A stretch of DNA of 64,000 bases from Polytrichum commune (taxonomy: Eukaryota; Streptophyta; Polytrichopsida; Polytrichales; Polytrichaceae). The notes under the pieces were generated by a model that saw only the letters and a program-made list of their open reading frames with translations, had not been told where the DNA came from and did no database searches. A program made the translations under genes and the position numbers. This document shows, piece after piece, positions 23,373 to 33,500 of the stretch. The stretch is from NCBI GenBank assembly GCA_950295325.1, contig OX485807.1, positions 22,973,666 through 23,037,665 of the forward strand. Direction: 5' to 3'. Numbering within the stretch: the first letter of the stretch is position 1; each line of letters opens with the position of its first letter.

Positions 23373-24812
23373 CTAAATTTCATCATCAATAAAAGTTTCC
23401 GCAATGCATGATTTTATCTTTGCCATCCATAGGCTTCGTGCAATGCCGTTTCTTCTTGCCGATAACTCTTTGAACGATTTACCATTAGTTCCCATTGCAA
23501 CCTCAAATTCCCTAGCATCTTCTTGATTTATTTCTTCTAATGTCTCTATAGAATTTTCGTCAATTCCGGCCAAACTATGCAATGCAAGATTTGCAACTGC
23601 GAGTCTCTCTCGCATAGATGAACCCGGAACATTGGAGATCGCAAGCCCGTTGTGCACATCGTTTGTTGTCTCTCTTAACCACTCTTCTTTCCAAAAATTG
23701 TCGCCGAAAACAATACACATATTGTGTAAAACCAAACAGGCTGCAACCAAATCAGGAACATTCTTCAAGTGCACATCGATCCTCTTCAGCAATATTCTCC
23801 ACCTCCCTTTAAGCATACCAAATGCACGCTCGACACACATGCGTGTCGAGCTTTGCAGAAAATTCCAGTGGTACTCCTCACGCGACAAGCCGTCCTTGTG
23901 ACCTTTAAACGGAGCAAGCATCCACGGTCGGCAGGGATACGCTGTATCGCCCACCAAACAATAGGGTGAGAGCTTACCAGCCTCACAAAATTGGCCGATC
24001 TCGCTCTGTCCCCACAGGTTGGAATCGTGCATCGAACCCGCCCACCCGATGTCGAAATCCCAAAACAAACACTTCGCGGACACTACACCCTGCAACAAAA
24101 TTGAGTGGAAGCCTTTGCGGTTGTAATAATTTGCCGCGTGCAACCGGGGTGCGACAATGGGTATATGGGAGCCATCAACAGCCCCCACTACGTACGGAAT
24201 CTGCTGCAAATCTTGAAACTCCTGTGCATATCTATCCATGGTAGCAGGTCTAGGCCAGCTAATGAATTTTCTTAGCAATTTTTTTTTTATGGCAAGACAA
24301 AACTCTGAGACTGCTTATTGACTCGACGAGAGGCCAATTCTATATAAATCTGCAATGCACTGCATAGAATTACCTGAAGCCAATCTGGTAATCCCCACAG
24401 CAACCTTAACTTGAACTGGAATGGCTAAGCGCATGTTCGTATCACGCCTTTGCAGTTCCGGTGCAAGATTACTACATAAGTACTCAAATGTGGAGACATC
24501 CATTCGCATCCTGCCCTTGAATTCCCTTGAATTGAATGAACCTAACAAGTTCTGGTCAAAGAAACCAGGTTTAAACAAACCTCGATCATGAGCCCACAAT
24601 CGCCGTCGCCCTCTCCCGCCACAACGCTTGAGTCCGTACAGAGCAAGTGTCATACAACAAAGTTGTTGCCAATGGCCCAAAGAAATCGCAATTTCTTCTA
24701 AACACATACCCTCCAACGTCCTAAAAAGAGACATCTGTAAGATGAGCAAAAGTGCGAGGTTTTTAATGTCCGCATCCATGTTGACAAGGTTCCCGTGTGG
24801 GAGAAATCCCAA
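23373..24812 (-). pseudogene. PIF/Harbinger transposase with one in-frame stop codon
   Basis: The frame runs 480 codons from 24812 down to a stop at 23373, broken once by TAA at 24317-24315. Both sides stay in the same frame and read smoothly across (GLSSSQ-stop-AVSEFCLAI), so this is a nonsense mutation and not an intron. The DDE_Tnp_4 (HARBI1-like) domain is clear: D near residue 213 (GAVDGSHIP), D near 289 (LVGDTAYPCRPWMLAPF), and E near 328 (VERAFGMLKGRWRILLKRID). These are the three acidic residues expected for an RNase-H-fold transposase. The helix-turn-helix-like N-terminal part is also kept (DVSTFEYLC, YRIGLSSS). All catalytic residues lie after the stop. A shortened product starting downstream would keep the catalytic core, but no evidence for that is visible. 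Confidence 0.85.
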
Positions 24813-25086
24813 ACCCTAGCAAGGCAGCCCCTAAAACATCGTGTGCGGAAAAAAAAAAAAAAAACAGAGAAGAGACTCTGTTGGTCTCAGCAGAGCAGAG
24901 CCGAGCCTGCTGGTCTGCAGAGCTGCCGCAGGCCACCTTCCGGGTTATTTCCGGAATAAACCCTCCCCTCGCCCGTCTGGTTGGACCCCTGGCCGGCAGC
25001 AGACGTGGCCGCTGCCATCCTAGGCCTTAGCCTAGCCCTCCCCACCTGCCGCCCTGCCTCCCGTGTGGGGAGGACCTAATACCCTC

Positions 25087-25154
25087 CCCACACATACTGG
25101 TGGCGGGGGGCAGTGAACGGACGAAGTCCGTTCGCCGCCACCAGCATGTGTGGG
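25087..25154. repeat. 68-bp GC-rich hairpin
   Basis: CCCACACATACTGGTGGCGG (25087-25106) pairs with 25135-25154 at 19 of 20 positions. A perfect inner stem GAACGGAC/GTCCGTTC (25115-25133) has a 3-nt loop. It stands in a GC-rich block between the broken Harbinger transposase and the second Harbinger unit. It may be a remnant transposon end or a small foldback element. Confidence 0.7.
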
Positions 25155-25888
25155 CCAGAGTTCGGGAAGTTTTTGAACACGACAGAGGCTAATTGCCGGT
25201 ATTTGCTACGAAGGGTCGGATTTTTTCCAATTTACATCGGTAAGAGCCGGTCTTCTGTAAAATCAATCGGCCAATTGCCTATATTTTCATTGGCCAATAT
25301 CCGATTAAATGGAATTCATATCGGCACTAATTGTTTTAAAAATGTATGAAAAGTTATTAGAAATCACTTCTTAGTACAAAATCTTGAATAAGTGAAATGA
25401 AAGGCATGTTCAAAATTTTAAATTTGAAGAGTTAATATCCTTGGCAGGAATTAGGGTTATAGTTTTGACCATATTTCATGGAAATTATTGACTCTATTTG
25501 CTTAAAAAAAATATAAATAAAATTGCGTTGGCTAGTCACCCAAGTTACTGCCCAACTTTGAGATATTATTTTTCAAATTGCCTAATCACTTTTTGCACTT
25601 TAATTATTTAGTAAACAAAACAGTGCCCAAGCTACCATAATAAACATGTCTAATATAAATAAAAACAATACCATAAGAAGTCAACATGTCAAACAATAAT
25701 AACACACAATTAGGCCATCTTTTAATATATAATTAACATGTTCATATTCTATCATTGAAATCATGACTAGTATCATGGTGGCCAAATAATAGACAATATC
25801 ACATGCTATTGATAACCAAAATATCTATTTACAAAAATCTACAATTAAGCCGATTATTTTAGATTATGAACCTAAAATATTAAAAAAA

Positions 25889-26842
25889 TCAAGTAGAGGA
25901 TCCTCCAGGTCCACTTTTAAGTTGTGCCTTCAACTTTTGAATTTCTAGTTGAAAGGCCAAATTTTGTGCGGCAATTCTTTCGTCACTTTCTCTCTTTTCT
26001 TTTGCTCTCCTATCTTTTGCCTCCTCTTTTTCTTTAGCTCTCCTATCTTCTACCTCCTCCTTCCATTTCATCATGGTTAATTCCCTATCGGCCCTATCCG
26101 ATTCAATTTTAAGCAACATTTGCGATCTAGTTTCTTCTATCTTCAACAAAGCCTGTGCGAACCCTTCCATTCCTTTCAATACATTATCCTCGGCGTCATA
26201 ATCTGTTCCTTTCCTCTTTTGAGTTGCTTTCCGTCCCGATACATTAGGAGAGATTGTTGCCCTGGTCCTCGGTGTTAGCGTTTTTGGAGGTGTTTTGTCA
26301 ATGTTAATCCGTCATCGTGGAGATTTTCGTGGGGGAGTCGTATATGCATCCACTTCAATGGGTTGGTTCAAATCCAAACCAGTCGGCTCACTGGGACCTC
26401 CAACATGTTCAGCGTCAACATCCTCCTGTGAATCTCCAACATCTATTGCACCTTGGATACCTTGGGTTTTAGGTGTTCGACCCCATATTCTATCGCATGT
26501 ATCAAACCAAATCCATATGGAGGGTGTGCCACCTGTTGTACTTTTCCCCTTTTTCTCTGCTTTCCATTTTTTCTTCAAACTGTCAATTTTTGAAATTAAG
26601 TTATCCCTATTGAATTGCACCTTTCCCCTTGCATTGAACACATGTAACATTGTTTGCCATTGAGACTTACCTATGGGATTATAGTTTTGACCTATGTATT
26701 TCTCTTCATACATAGACAACAAAATCTCTATCAACGAATCAGTCCAAACTACTCCACGACTTAACAAAGGCTCGGAATCATCGGTGTTACCCCGACCTTC
26801 ACCTCGACCACCTCTACCTCTACCTCTACCAACATTAGCCAT
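25889..26842 (-). pseudogene. Harbinger ORF1 (MYB/SANT-like partner) with one in-frame stop
   Basis: A single frame of 954 bp runs from ATG at 26842 to the stop at 25889, broken only by TGA at 26314-26312 (after TTPPRKSPR). Reading continues immediately in the same frame with DKTPPKTLTPRTRATISP and later KGMEGFAQALLKIEETRSQM. The N terminus is a Gly/Arg-rich patch (GRGRGRGGRGEGRG). A SANT/MYB-like domain follows: W-x20-Y repeats with VVWTDSLIEILLSMYEEKY, SQWQTMLHVFNARG and ISKIDSLKKKWKAEKKG. The C-terminal third, after the stop, is a highly charged coiled coil (EEVEDRRAKEKEEAKDRRAK). The TGA is next to a CGG and could have been CGA, as expected for loss of a methylated CpG. The truncated product would keep the DNA-binding part but lose the coiled coil. 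Confidence 0.8.
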
Positions 26843-27190
26843 GTTTGAACAATAATGACTTTCAATAACAATATTGATTTAGGGTTGCTTTATATACATA
26901 AATGTGATTCTCACTTTTGAAAAAAAGAATGTAAAAATGTCATATATAAAAAAAGATACATAAAAATATATATAAAAGTAAAGATAAAATATATACCTAT
27001 AAAAAAAACTTATATATAAAGTAAAAGACTCATATCTAAAAAAAACTTATGCCTAAGATTAATTATCTAATAAACAACTTATGTCTAACACTAATTATCA
27101 AATAATTGAAACTCATGAATCAACTAGGTGATGTTTATGACAAATTTTTTTTAAAAAAAATCACTTCAACGATAAGAGCGTGCCAAAACA
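26843..27190. promoter_or_regulatory. Divergent promoter region of the Harbinger pair
   Basis: The 348 bp between the two divergent starts is extremely AT-rich, with many TATA-like stretches (ATATATAAAAGTAAAG, CTTATATATAAAG). It must contain both start regions if the element is transcribed. No specific binding sites were identified. Confidence 0.5.
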
Positions 27191-28426
27191 ATGGATCTTG
27201 ATATTCGTGACTTTCAAAATGACAATGAGGTGTATCCAATATTATACATAATTTGGATACTTGCATGTGTGAGGAGTTTGAGACAAAGACGAAGAAATGT
27301 ACATCTTCCAAGAGAATGGTGGGTTTTTCCTAGATCGTTGCATCAATGGACAACAATGTACAACAATGTTTACAACATGAATGAAGGAGTGAGGGACAAA
27401 TTGTGGATTCGCGATTTTCGGATGAAGTATGTTACATTCTTGGAGTTGGTTGAGGTTTTAAGGCCATACATTCAACATCAACACACACGATACAGAGAAG
27501 CACTTCCAGTCACAAAAGCAGTAGCCATGGTATTACACAAATTGGCAAAAGGTCTCGATAATGTGGAGGTGGGTGAAATATTTGCATGCGGGAGTTCCAC
27601 TGTGTACAAGTACACTTTATTAATATGTCATGCATTGGCCGATAAGGACAAATTGTTAAAAACATATATCAGCTTACCTTCAGGTGCTAGGCTTGCCAAT
27701 ATCATAGCAGGCTTCCACAATATCACTGGGCTACCAAATATGTGTGGGGCAATAGACGGAACACATTGCAAATTAAATCGGAAACCACCACAATCATTTA
27801 TCCCAAGTGATTATTGGTGTAGACATGATATTTATAGTGTTTTACTGCAAGGTGTGTGTGATAGTGAGAAGATTTTTTGGGATGTATGTGTGAGAGCTCC
27901 AGGAGGGACACATGACGCGGCTCACTTAAGGCAATCTTCTTTCTACAATAAATTGATGAGGAAGGAAATATTGCAAGAACATGTTATCACAATTGGCGGA
28001 CAACGAATCTTACCATATGTAGTGGGTGACGCTGCTTATCCTATCTTGACACAAATTCAGAAGCCTTTTAATGCAAGAACGACAGGAAATGCTGATCAAA
28101 ATGCATATGACGAGAACATGAGGAGAGGACGAACGACAATTGAGAACGCATTTGGAATATTGAAAAACAGATGGTCCATTCTTAAAAATATAAATGTGGG
28201 GGTACAATATGCTCCTCTTATAATGGTTGCTTGTTGTGTTCTACACAACTTTTGTCGTATTAAAAACGATACTAGAGTTGTGGAAGGAGAAGAATTGGAA
28301 GATGCAACATTGAACGACATCAACCCAAACAGACCTAGACAACCTCTATCCGAGCAAGCTACATCTAGAGCAGGCAATAGGATAAGAGACGGTTTATTTA
28401 GTTATTGGGAGGAAAATTTGAAATGA
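27191..28426 (+). CDS. PIF/Harbinger transposase, intact (411 aa)
   Basis: This is a DDE_Tnp_4 family nuclease/transposase, which would cut and rejoin DNA at the element ends with a 3-bp TTA/TAA target. The 1236-bp frame is uninterrupted and needs no intron. The N-terminal helical region contains FLELVEVLRPYIQ and AVAMVLHKLAKG, followed by a helix-turn-helix-like GEIFACGSSTVYKYT. Catalytic acids are D189 (MCGAIDGTHCKLNR), D280 (YVVGDAAYPILTQIQKPF) and E318 (TTIENAFGILKNRWSIL), with the family motif CCVLHNFCR near the C terminus. It is a full-length member. It lies head-to-head with its ORF1 inside matching inverted repeats. It is different from the other transposase at 23.4-24.8 kb; the two share only the domain pattern. 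Confidence 0.92.
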   Translation: MDLDIRDFQNDNEVYPILYIIWILACVRSLRQRRRNVHLPREWWVFPRSLHQWTTMYNNVYNMNEGVRDKLWIRDFRMKYVTFLELVEVLRPYIQHQHTRYREALPVTKAVAMVLHKLAKGLDNVEVGEIFACGSSTVYKYTLLICHALADKDKLLKTYISLPSGARLANIIAGFHNITGLPNMCGAIDGTHCKLNRKPPQSFIPSDYWCRHDIYSVLLQGVCDSEKIFWDVCVRAPGGTHDAAHLRQSSFYNKLMRKEILQEHVITIGGQRILPYVVGDAAYPILTQIQKPFNARTTGNADQNAYDENMRRGRTTIENAFGILKNRWSILKNINVGVQYAPLIMVACCVLHNFCRIKNDTRVVEGEELEDATLNDINPNRPRQPLSEQATSRAGNRIRDGLFSYWEENLK

Positions 28427-28665
28427 ATTTGATTTTATATTTGCATAAAACATTGAGAGGATATTGATGTATTTTACCTTATACTAATTGATTGTAATGG
28501 TTATAATAAATTGTTGGTGTTATTAGGGTTGTTTATCTTAATTACATGTTGATTTCATCACATCTAGGGCCGAATATCATCGAGTTCTAGGCTTTAGACT
28601 TTAAATTACTTGGGTGGCTAGCTAACCCAATTTTAATTTTTAATTTTTTGAGCAAACAAAGTCAA

Positions 28666-29763
28666 GAACTGCCTAGGTGTTAAGGCACACTTGGTAATAA
28701 TTATTTTAAGCCTAAGCTTCTAGTAACCTACGGTAGGATTTCAACCAATATGCCCTACAATTTCCCCGAACACGGGCCAATGAACTCAAACGGCCGTTGT
28801 CACTCTTGCGCACTTTAGTAAGTTTCTGGTCCTAAACCCAAAAACTTACCCGGGCTACCTGCGAACGGCCAAATATTAAGGGCCTTGCGCCCAGTCGCTG
28901 GTGGGTCAACAACATGGTCGAAAAGTCCCTCCCTGCTGGTGGGGGCCTTCCACTGCCTCGCCCACCAGCAGGTGTGGGCAGGCCCTAAGGCTGCTGGAGT
29001 CTGCAGCTGGGCGGACGAATGAAGTTGCTGGACCGAACAGGGGACTGCCGTTAGAACAGGGGATGAGCTGGATTAAGGGGGGTAGTGTTAGGTCCTTTAT
29101 TAATAAGGATGTTGTTAAGTTAGGTTAGTTACTAAGCAGTGTATTGGGAGAAGTAGGAATGGTGTAGGAGGAAATTGAGTGGTGGCAAGTGCAAGCCAAG
29201 GGTGTGATTGGTGTGACTTTAGGCCATTAGGATTTAGCTTGGGTGAGTTGAGTACTTCAGTATTGTGGGTGGGAGCTTGAGAGTGGATTTAGATGCTTAA
29301 TTGGTGATTGGATGTAGTAACGACCATGGGGAATTAGAGTATTTCTAAATACTTGTCCCTTGTGTTCTTTGAATGAAAAGTTGTGTGCCTTATATATCTT
29401 GAATGGGACATTGGGAGTTTAATTCCAAGGGTTGGGAGAAGTCATCCAAGTGCATGTGAGCCATAGGCTCTCACCCCGACTACGACGCACAAGGGTGGGA
29501 GTTTAGGGGTGACAGGTGTAGTTTTGTTATGCAAGTGCATCTCATTGTTGGGCATGTGTTTTTATATGGGATTTCATGGTAATGGGAAAAGGTCACTACA
29601 GGGGCACAATTTAATAAATGCTTCAAGCTCTGCGAGGCTCATAAGCTGGAGGACTCTGCTGCTAGCTTTGCAAGTATGAAGAAGGCACCCGAGAAGACCC
29701 CCATGCCAACTTATTGTCATTGGCCTTGCCTACTCCACTAAACAAATTGGAGCTCCATAGTCA
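28666..29763. other. Gene-free stretch
   Basis: GC-rich block at 28.73-29.05 kb, then purine- and T-rich DNA (29.08-29.5 kb) with the texture of a retrotransposon LTR (GTAGTGTTAGGTCC...). No primer-binding site, polypurine tract or second LTR was found, so no retroelement is called. Confidence 0.4.
28932..28972. repeat. 41-bp hairpin related to the one at 25087
   Basis: CCTGCTGGTGGG (28932-28943) is perfectly complementary to CCCACCAGCAGG (28961-28972). The right arm and its continuation, CCACCAGCAGGTGTGGGC, match CCACCAGCATGTGTGGGC at the first hairpin in the same orientation. The two hairpins bracket the 3.2-kb Harbinger element. Confidence 0.65.
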
Positions 29764-29901
29764 TTGTAACATTATTCAAATTCATAACGGTGTTTTGCAA
29801 AATATTCCCCACATTCAAACTAAACGTGGGGAATATTATGCAAAATATTGTCATTGCCAGTCCCACAAAACACTGTTATGAATTTGAATAATGTTATGAC
29901 A
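29764..29901. mobile_element. Small foldback element (about 138 bp)
   Basis: AACATTATTCAAATTCATAA then C(G/A)GTGTTTTG occurs on the left arm and, in reverse complement, on the right arm. An inner palindrome around CCCCAC...GTGGGG is also present. The whole segment folds into one long hairpin. Partial relatives occur at 7367-7412 and about 54716-54760 (ATTGTTATGGAT). The target duplication is not resolved, so the superfamily is open. Confidence 0.6.
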
Positions 29902-30139
29902 TTTCTTTAAAGTTTTAGATGTTAATATACAAAGATCTTAATAGTGGTGCAAGTGGACCCCCCCAGGGCTTTGAGGAGAAAATCCATCTTCACAATCCCC
30001 TTTGTGAATATGGATTTGTCGAATGTTTGCAAATCTTAGGGACTTCCCTTGACTTTATGACTTCAAAGTGTGTTTATAACTTGTCCTCACGAGAAGATTA
30101 ATTTCTTTTCCTAAGAAAATGTCAGTTGAAGCTCATATT

Positions 30140-30350
30140 ATGGGAATTGTTAAATCGATCACAAGGACATGTCGAGCGGTCACACAACCTATCAAAGTTT
30201 GATTTCTCATCGCACACATGAAGAGGAGGAAGGTATTTGTTTCATTTCCTCTTTCTTTACGTTTCAACTTACAACTAGAAGTTTGTGAATTTTGATAGGT
30301 CATGTGACCATGCGACGCGTGTTTGTGGTCGTTTTAACCAATGTGTGGTC
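30140..30350. mobile_element. MITE of about 210 bp, family also at 55.98 kb
   Basis: Left arm: TTGTTAAATCGATCACAAGG, ATGTCGAGCGGTCACACAAC, CTATCAAAG. Reverse complement of the right arm: TTGGTTAAAACGACCACAAA, GCGTCGCATGGTCACATGAC, CTATCAAAATT. The arms are about 60 bp and imperfect. A relative is present at 55980-56182. No clear target duplication. Confidence 0.65.
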
Positions 30351-31164
30351 AAAGTCAACAATCCCCTATATTATTTAAAGATTGGTCATATTATTTCCAC
30401 GAGAAAGGCTTTCTAGACTAATGGTCGAAATGCATAAAGGCCTAAGCAAGGGACCACTTGCACTCTCAAAGTTGATATGATATGCTAAGTAGGAGGATTA
30501 TTGATCCAAGTTGTCGTTGAACTTAGCTTAAGGCCCGTGCCATTCTTTTGTGGATGAGAAGTCCACTCAAAATCCTATGTGACAAAGTTGGGGATGTTCC
30601 TTTGACAACTTTCTAGGAGTGATTTCCTTGACCAACTATTTGAGGTAGACCTCACGAAATTCAAGGGGCCCATTATGCATTTTATCTCATAACCAATTGA
30701 GTATGTCAAAATTGGTATGGTGGTTTACATCATTTGACGTGAAAATAGTCAAACATGGCCCCCATTGTGGATCCCTTCTCAAGTTTACACCGAGACCAAA
30801 CAAAGTAGTAAAACATTCTTATTAGTGTTTAACTTGGACCCCCACTTGCCATCATTTATGCAAGGCTTCCGTGGGCATCCTTATTAATCGGTCACCTATT
30901 GGACACCTATATATAAGTGGTGTATGGTAAGGCTTAAGAATCAACATCAAACAAATATCTCATTCACCATAAGATTAAATGGCGACGTCAAAATATACTG
31001 ACCATGATTCTAGGTTCAACTGTCGATACAACTAGAAGTGCTTATGTGGTTATATATAGAAAAAACAAACCTTCAATTTGAACTCCTATAACTCTTGCAT
31101 GTCAACTCCGATTCTAAAACTTGAAATGACAATCTCCATGGTTCACAATTCCCATTTCATTCCA

Positions 31165-31920
31165 ACAATCCAAATCGTACATGAAGTTGGAACCGGAAAG
31201 TGGCCACAATAAGGGCGGGTTTAGACTTGGAGTCAAGGCTCAAAAATGGGTTGGGGTGAAGGAAATCCACTCCTCTCATTGGTAGAGAGGCTGAGACTCG
31301 CCTCTTCAAGTTTACACCACGAGTTGGGGCCAATTAACAGATAAATTATTTTATTCATCATGACAATGGCCTCAAGCCTTGGAAAAGAGAGCTCCCAACC
31401 TTGTGGACTCTTTCCCTCTAGTTGAGGCCATTGTCAGAGCTTTTATTTGCTTATAATAGTTTATTCTTTGAGCATTGAATAGGAGGGGATAAATTCTAAA
31501 TTTATTATACTTTAATCATTATCCATAGAATAGTTCATGAGTACGTTGGAACCTCTCATAACCCTCTCATAATTGCAGCCTCCAAATGGCCCCAACCCCA
31601 CCTAAATAGGTTTACACATGAAAGCAATGAATGAAGTTAGGTTACTTTCTTATTAATGGCCTTGGGGACCCATTTGCATGCCACATGGGACATATTGGCC
31701 TTCGTTCACAATGGCCTTGACCCCAAGTCTAAAACATGCCCTAAGGCCCCGCACCTTAGTTGCATCCGACAACTTAGTCGAGGGTGCCATTGATTTCAAG
31801 CGTGTTGATCCAACGGTCCAAATCGTACATGAAGTTGGAACCGGAAAGTGGCCACAATAAGGCCCCGCATGGTAGTTGCATCCAACAACTTATTATTAGT
31901 CGAGGGTGCCATTGATTTCA
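31165..31920. repeat. Tandem repeat of about 120 bp interrupted by a MITE
   Basis: The unit contains AGGCCCCGCA, TAGTTGCATCC(G/A)ACAACTTA, GTCGAGGGTGCCATTGATTT, then CCAAATCGTACATGAAGTTG and GTGGCCACAATAAGG. The second half of a unit precedes the MITE (31165-31212), a full unit follows it (31743-31860), and the first part of another unit follows that (31861-31920). Confidence 0.8.
31213..31741. mobile_element. PIF/Harbinger-like (Tourist-type) MITE, 529 bp
   Basis: The left end is GGGCGGGTTTAGACTTGGAG; the right end read inward is GGGCATGTTTTAGACTTGGG. Both continue TCAAGGC. The 3-bp duplication TAA flanks it (31210-31212 and 31742-31744). PIF-type ends begin GGGC and duplicate TTA/TAA. The small frame inside is not conserved and it is non-autonomous. 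The neighbouring tandem unit preserves the uninterrupted target at 31845-31870. Confidence 0.88.
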
Positions 31921-32028
31921 AGCCTGGGCCCGTGCTAAGTTAAGTTACGTTACCTACAGTCTTGGTGCAACTTTGCACTTTGCATGGGATTTTTGTGAGC
32001 ATGCCATTAATGTGACGCACCTACTTAA

Positions 32029-32543
32029 GGGCCACATCACACACGAGACTGAGAGCCCGTGACCAGTACACTTCAAGCGCTCTCATTGGTGGAAAAAGCG
32101 GAGCCGGTCCAAGTTCGCTTCAAAGTTCACACTACGCTTGAGGGACCAACGGAGCAAGTGAATGCAAGATGGATGTAACGTCTACATGGATTCCCACTTA
32201 CATGGCATCCAATGGGTCGTGTTTCATGGTCACTTGGACTGTTTTCAAAAACCACCTTTTGGAAGGAATAGGTGTGATACAAAACCAGGAGATCGTGGAA
32301 CTCCGAATGCTGACAACTGTTGGTTTATTCTATTTCATAATGTGTGAGGACCCGCATGAATAGAAATTTATTGAAATATATTATTTGGTTGAAGGCCCGG
32401 TCACATATGGCTTCACACTACACTTGAGGATTCGTGACCACATGCGATGAATTTGAAGGTGTCTTGGGACGGCCTTTGGACGCTTTCTTTTGGGCTCTCA
32501 CAATTTCATGGTCATGGCTCTTGGCTCGTGTGTGAAGTGGCCC
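32029..32543. mobile_element. Harbinger-like MITE, GGGCCAC family, copy 1
   Basis: The left end is GGGCCACATCACACACGAG; the right end inward is GGGCCACTTCACACACGAGC. Flanked by TAA (32026-32028 and 32544-32546). Its body is homologous throughout to 33998-34503, for example GGAGCCGGTCCAAGTTCGCT and AATGCAAGATGGATGTAA. Confidence 0.85.
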
Positions 32544-32681
32544 TAAGTACTTAAGTGACCGCCTGAGGGCCCGAGGTGGGTGGGTTAAGTTAACTGAACA
32601 CCACTCTGTAGATCATTAAGACTCAACATTAAGACTATGACAAATGAACAAGGAGAATCAACAGTTGCTGCACTAAATATG

Positions 32682-33230
32682 GTGTTTATTGTCATTAATT
32701 CCTATTGTCTTGCTCAATACGAATTGTAAACCGCGGTGTAGTGTCATCAACACTGAATGTGAACCCAACATTATTTGTCATTCCTTGTAAATGTTTTGGG
32801 GGATTATAGATTTACAATGTCGCGATTACTTTACCAAGTGATTTTTCATCCAAATTTCAATCGTCCATGACAATATTTCATCACAAGCTGCTGACAAGAG
32901 AAGGTAGTGTTTTGGCCACTGGACAGACTCATCCATCGTCCACGACAATATTTGTTCAGCTTATTCATAAGAAGTGTCATCTGAAAAGTTACCACAATGA
33001 CATTACATACCATGTGACACTAAATACCAGATTTAGTGTAATTACAGATGAACCAGTTGAGTTTTGAAAATATTAACCGTTCATTTCATAGGAATTTACC
33101 AAATATACCTTAAATAAATAAATAAATAAACACTAAAAGATGTCAACATGCAACCGGCTGAACTTGGGTACACTAGGATCTCGACCGATTGTGCCCGAAA
33201 ATCTTCCCAACATTGGACTATGCGGTTGAT
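32682..33230. repeat. Dispersed repeat family B, longest copy
   Basis: The 5' part (ATTGTAAACCGCGGTGTAGTG, TAGATTTACAATGTCGCGAT, ACCATGTGACACTAAATACC) matches 37903-38305 inside an EGF-gene intron. The 3' part (CAGATGAACCAGTTGAGTTT, ACATGCAACCGGCTGAACTT, GATTGTGCCCGAAAATCT) matches 41002-41195. A (TAAA)n run is at 33111-33130. Ends were not resolved. Confidence 0.6.
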
Positions 33231-33500
33231 TTGATTCCAAGCTATCAAGAGAGGAGGAATGGCCATGACTATTGGGCTGACGACGCCACATATAGATGAA
33301 TATACAAAATTCTGTCCAAAATTTGACCATTTCATCCAGTTGGTTTGTAAAATTTGGAGATACATTTTGCTATTTCATCTCAGAAAAAAAAAATCATAGA
33401 ATGATCACATGACATTCCGTTTTCTACTTTCAGAATTGCAAATCACCTGGTGCAATAGCCAAATATAAAAATCGCTGGAGACTATGAGAAAGCTAACTTA

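Larger units (their letters stand above)
25488..28665. mobile_element. PIF/Harbinger element of about 3.2 kb with 60-bp inverted repeats
   Basis: The left end (25488-25547) and the reverse complement of the right end (28606-28665) align without gaps over 60 bp with about 48 matches by hand: TTGACT(C/T)T(A/G)TTTGCT outermost and GCTAG(T/C)CACCCAAGT innermost. Between them lie exactly two divergent genes, an ORF1 (broken) and an intact transposase. This is the standard two-gene plan of autonomous Harbinger elements. The expected 3-bp TTA/TAA target duplication could not be placed at these ends, so the outer boundaries are uncertain by several bases or the flanks have mutated. Confidence 0.75.

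Noticed and set aside
24315-24317. Intron hiding the transposase stop
   Set aside because: The frame and family-like sequence continue without a gap on both sides, leaving no room for an intron.
29080-29520. LTR-like texture downstream of the Harbinger element
   Set aside because: No paired LTR, primer-binding site, polypurine tract or target duplication could be found in the window.
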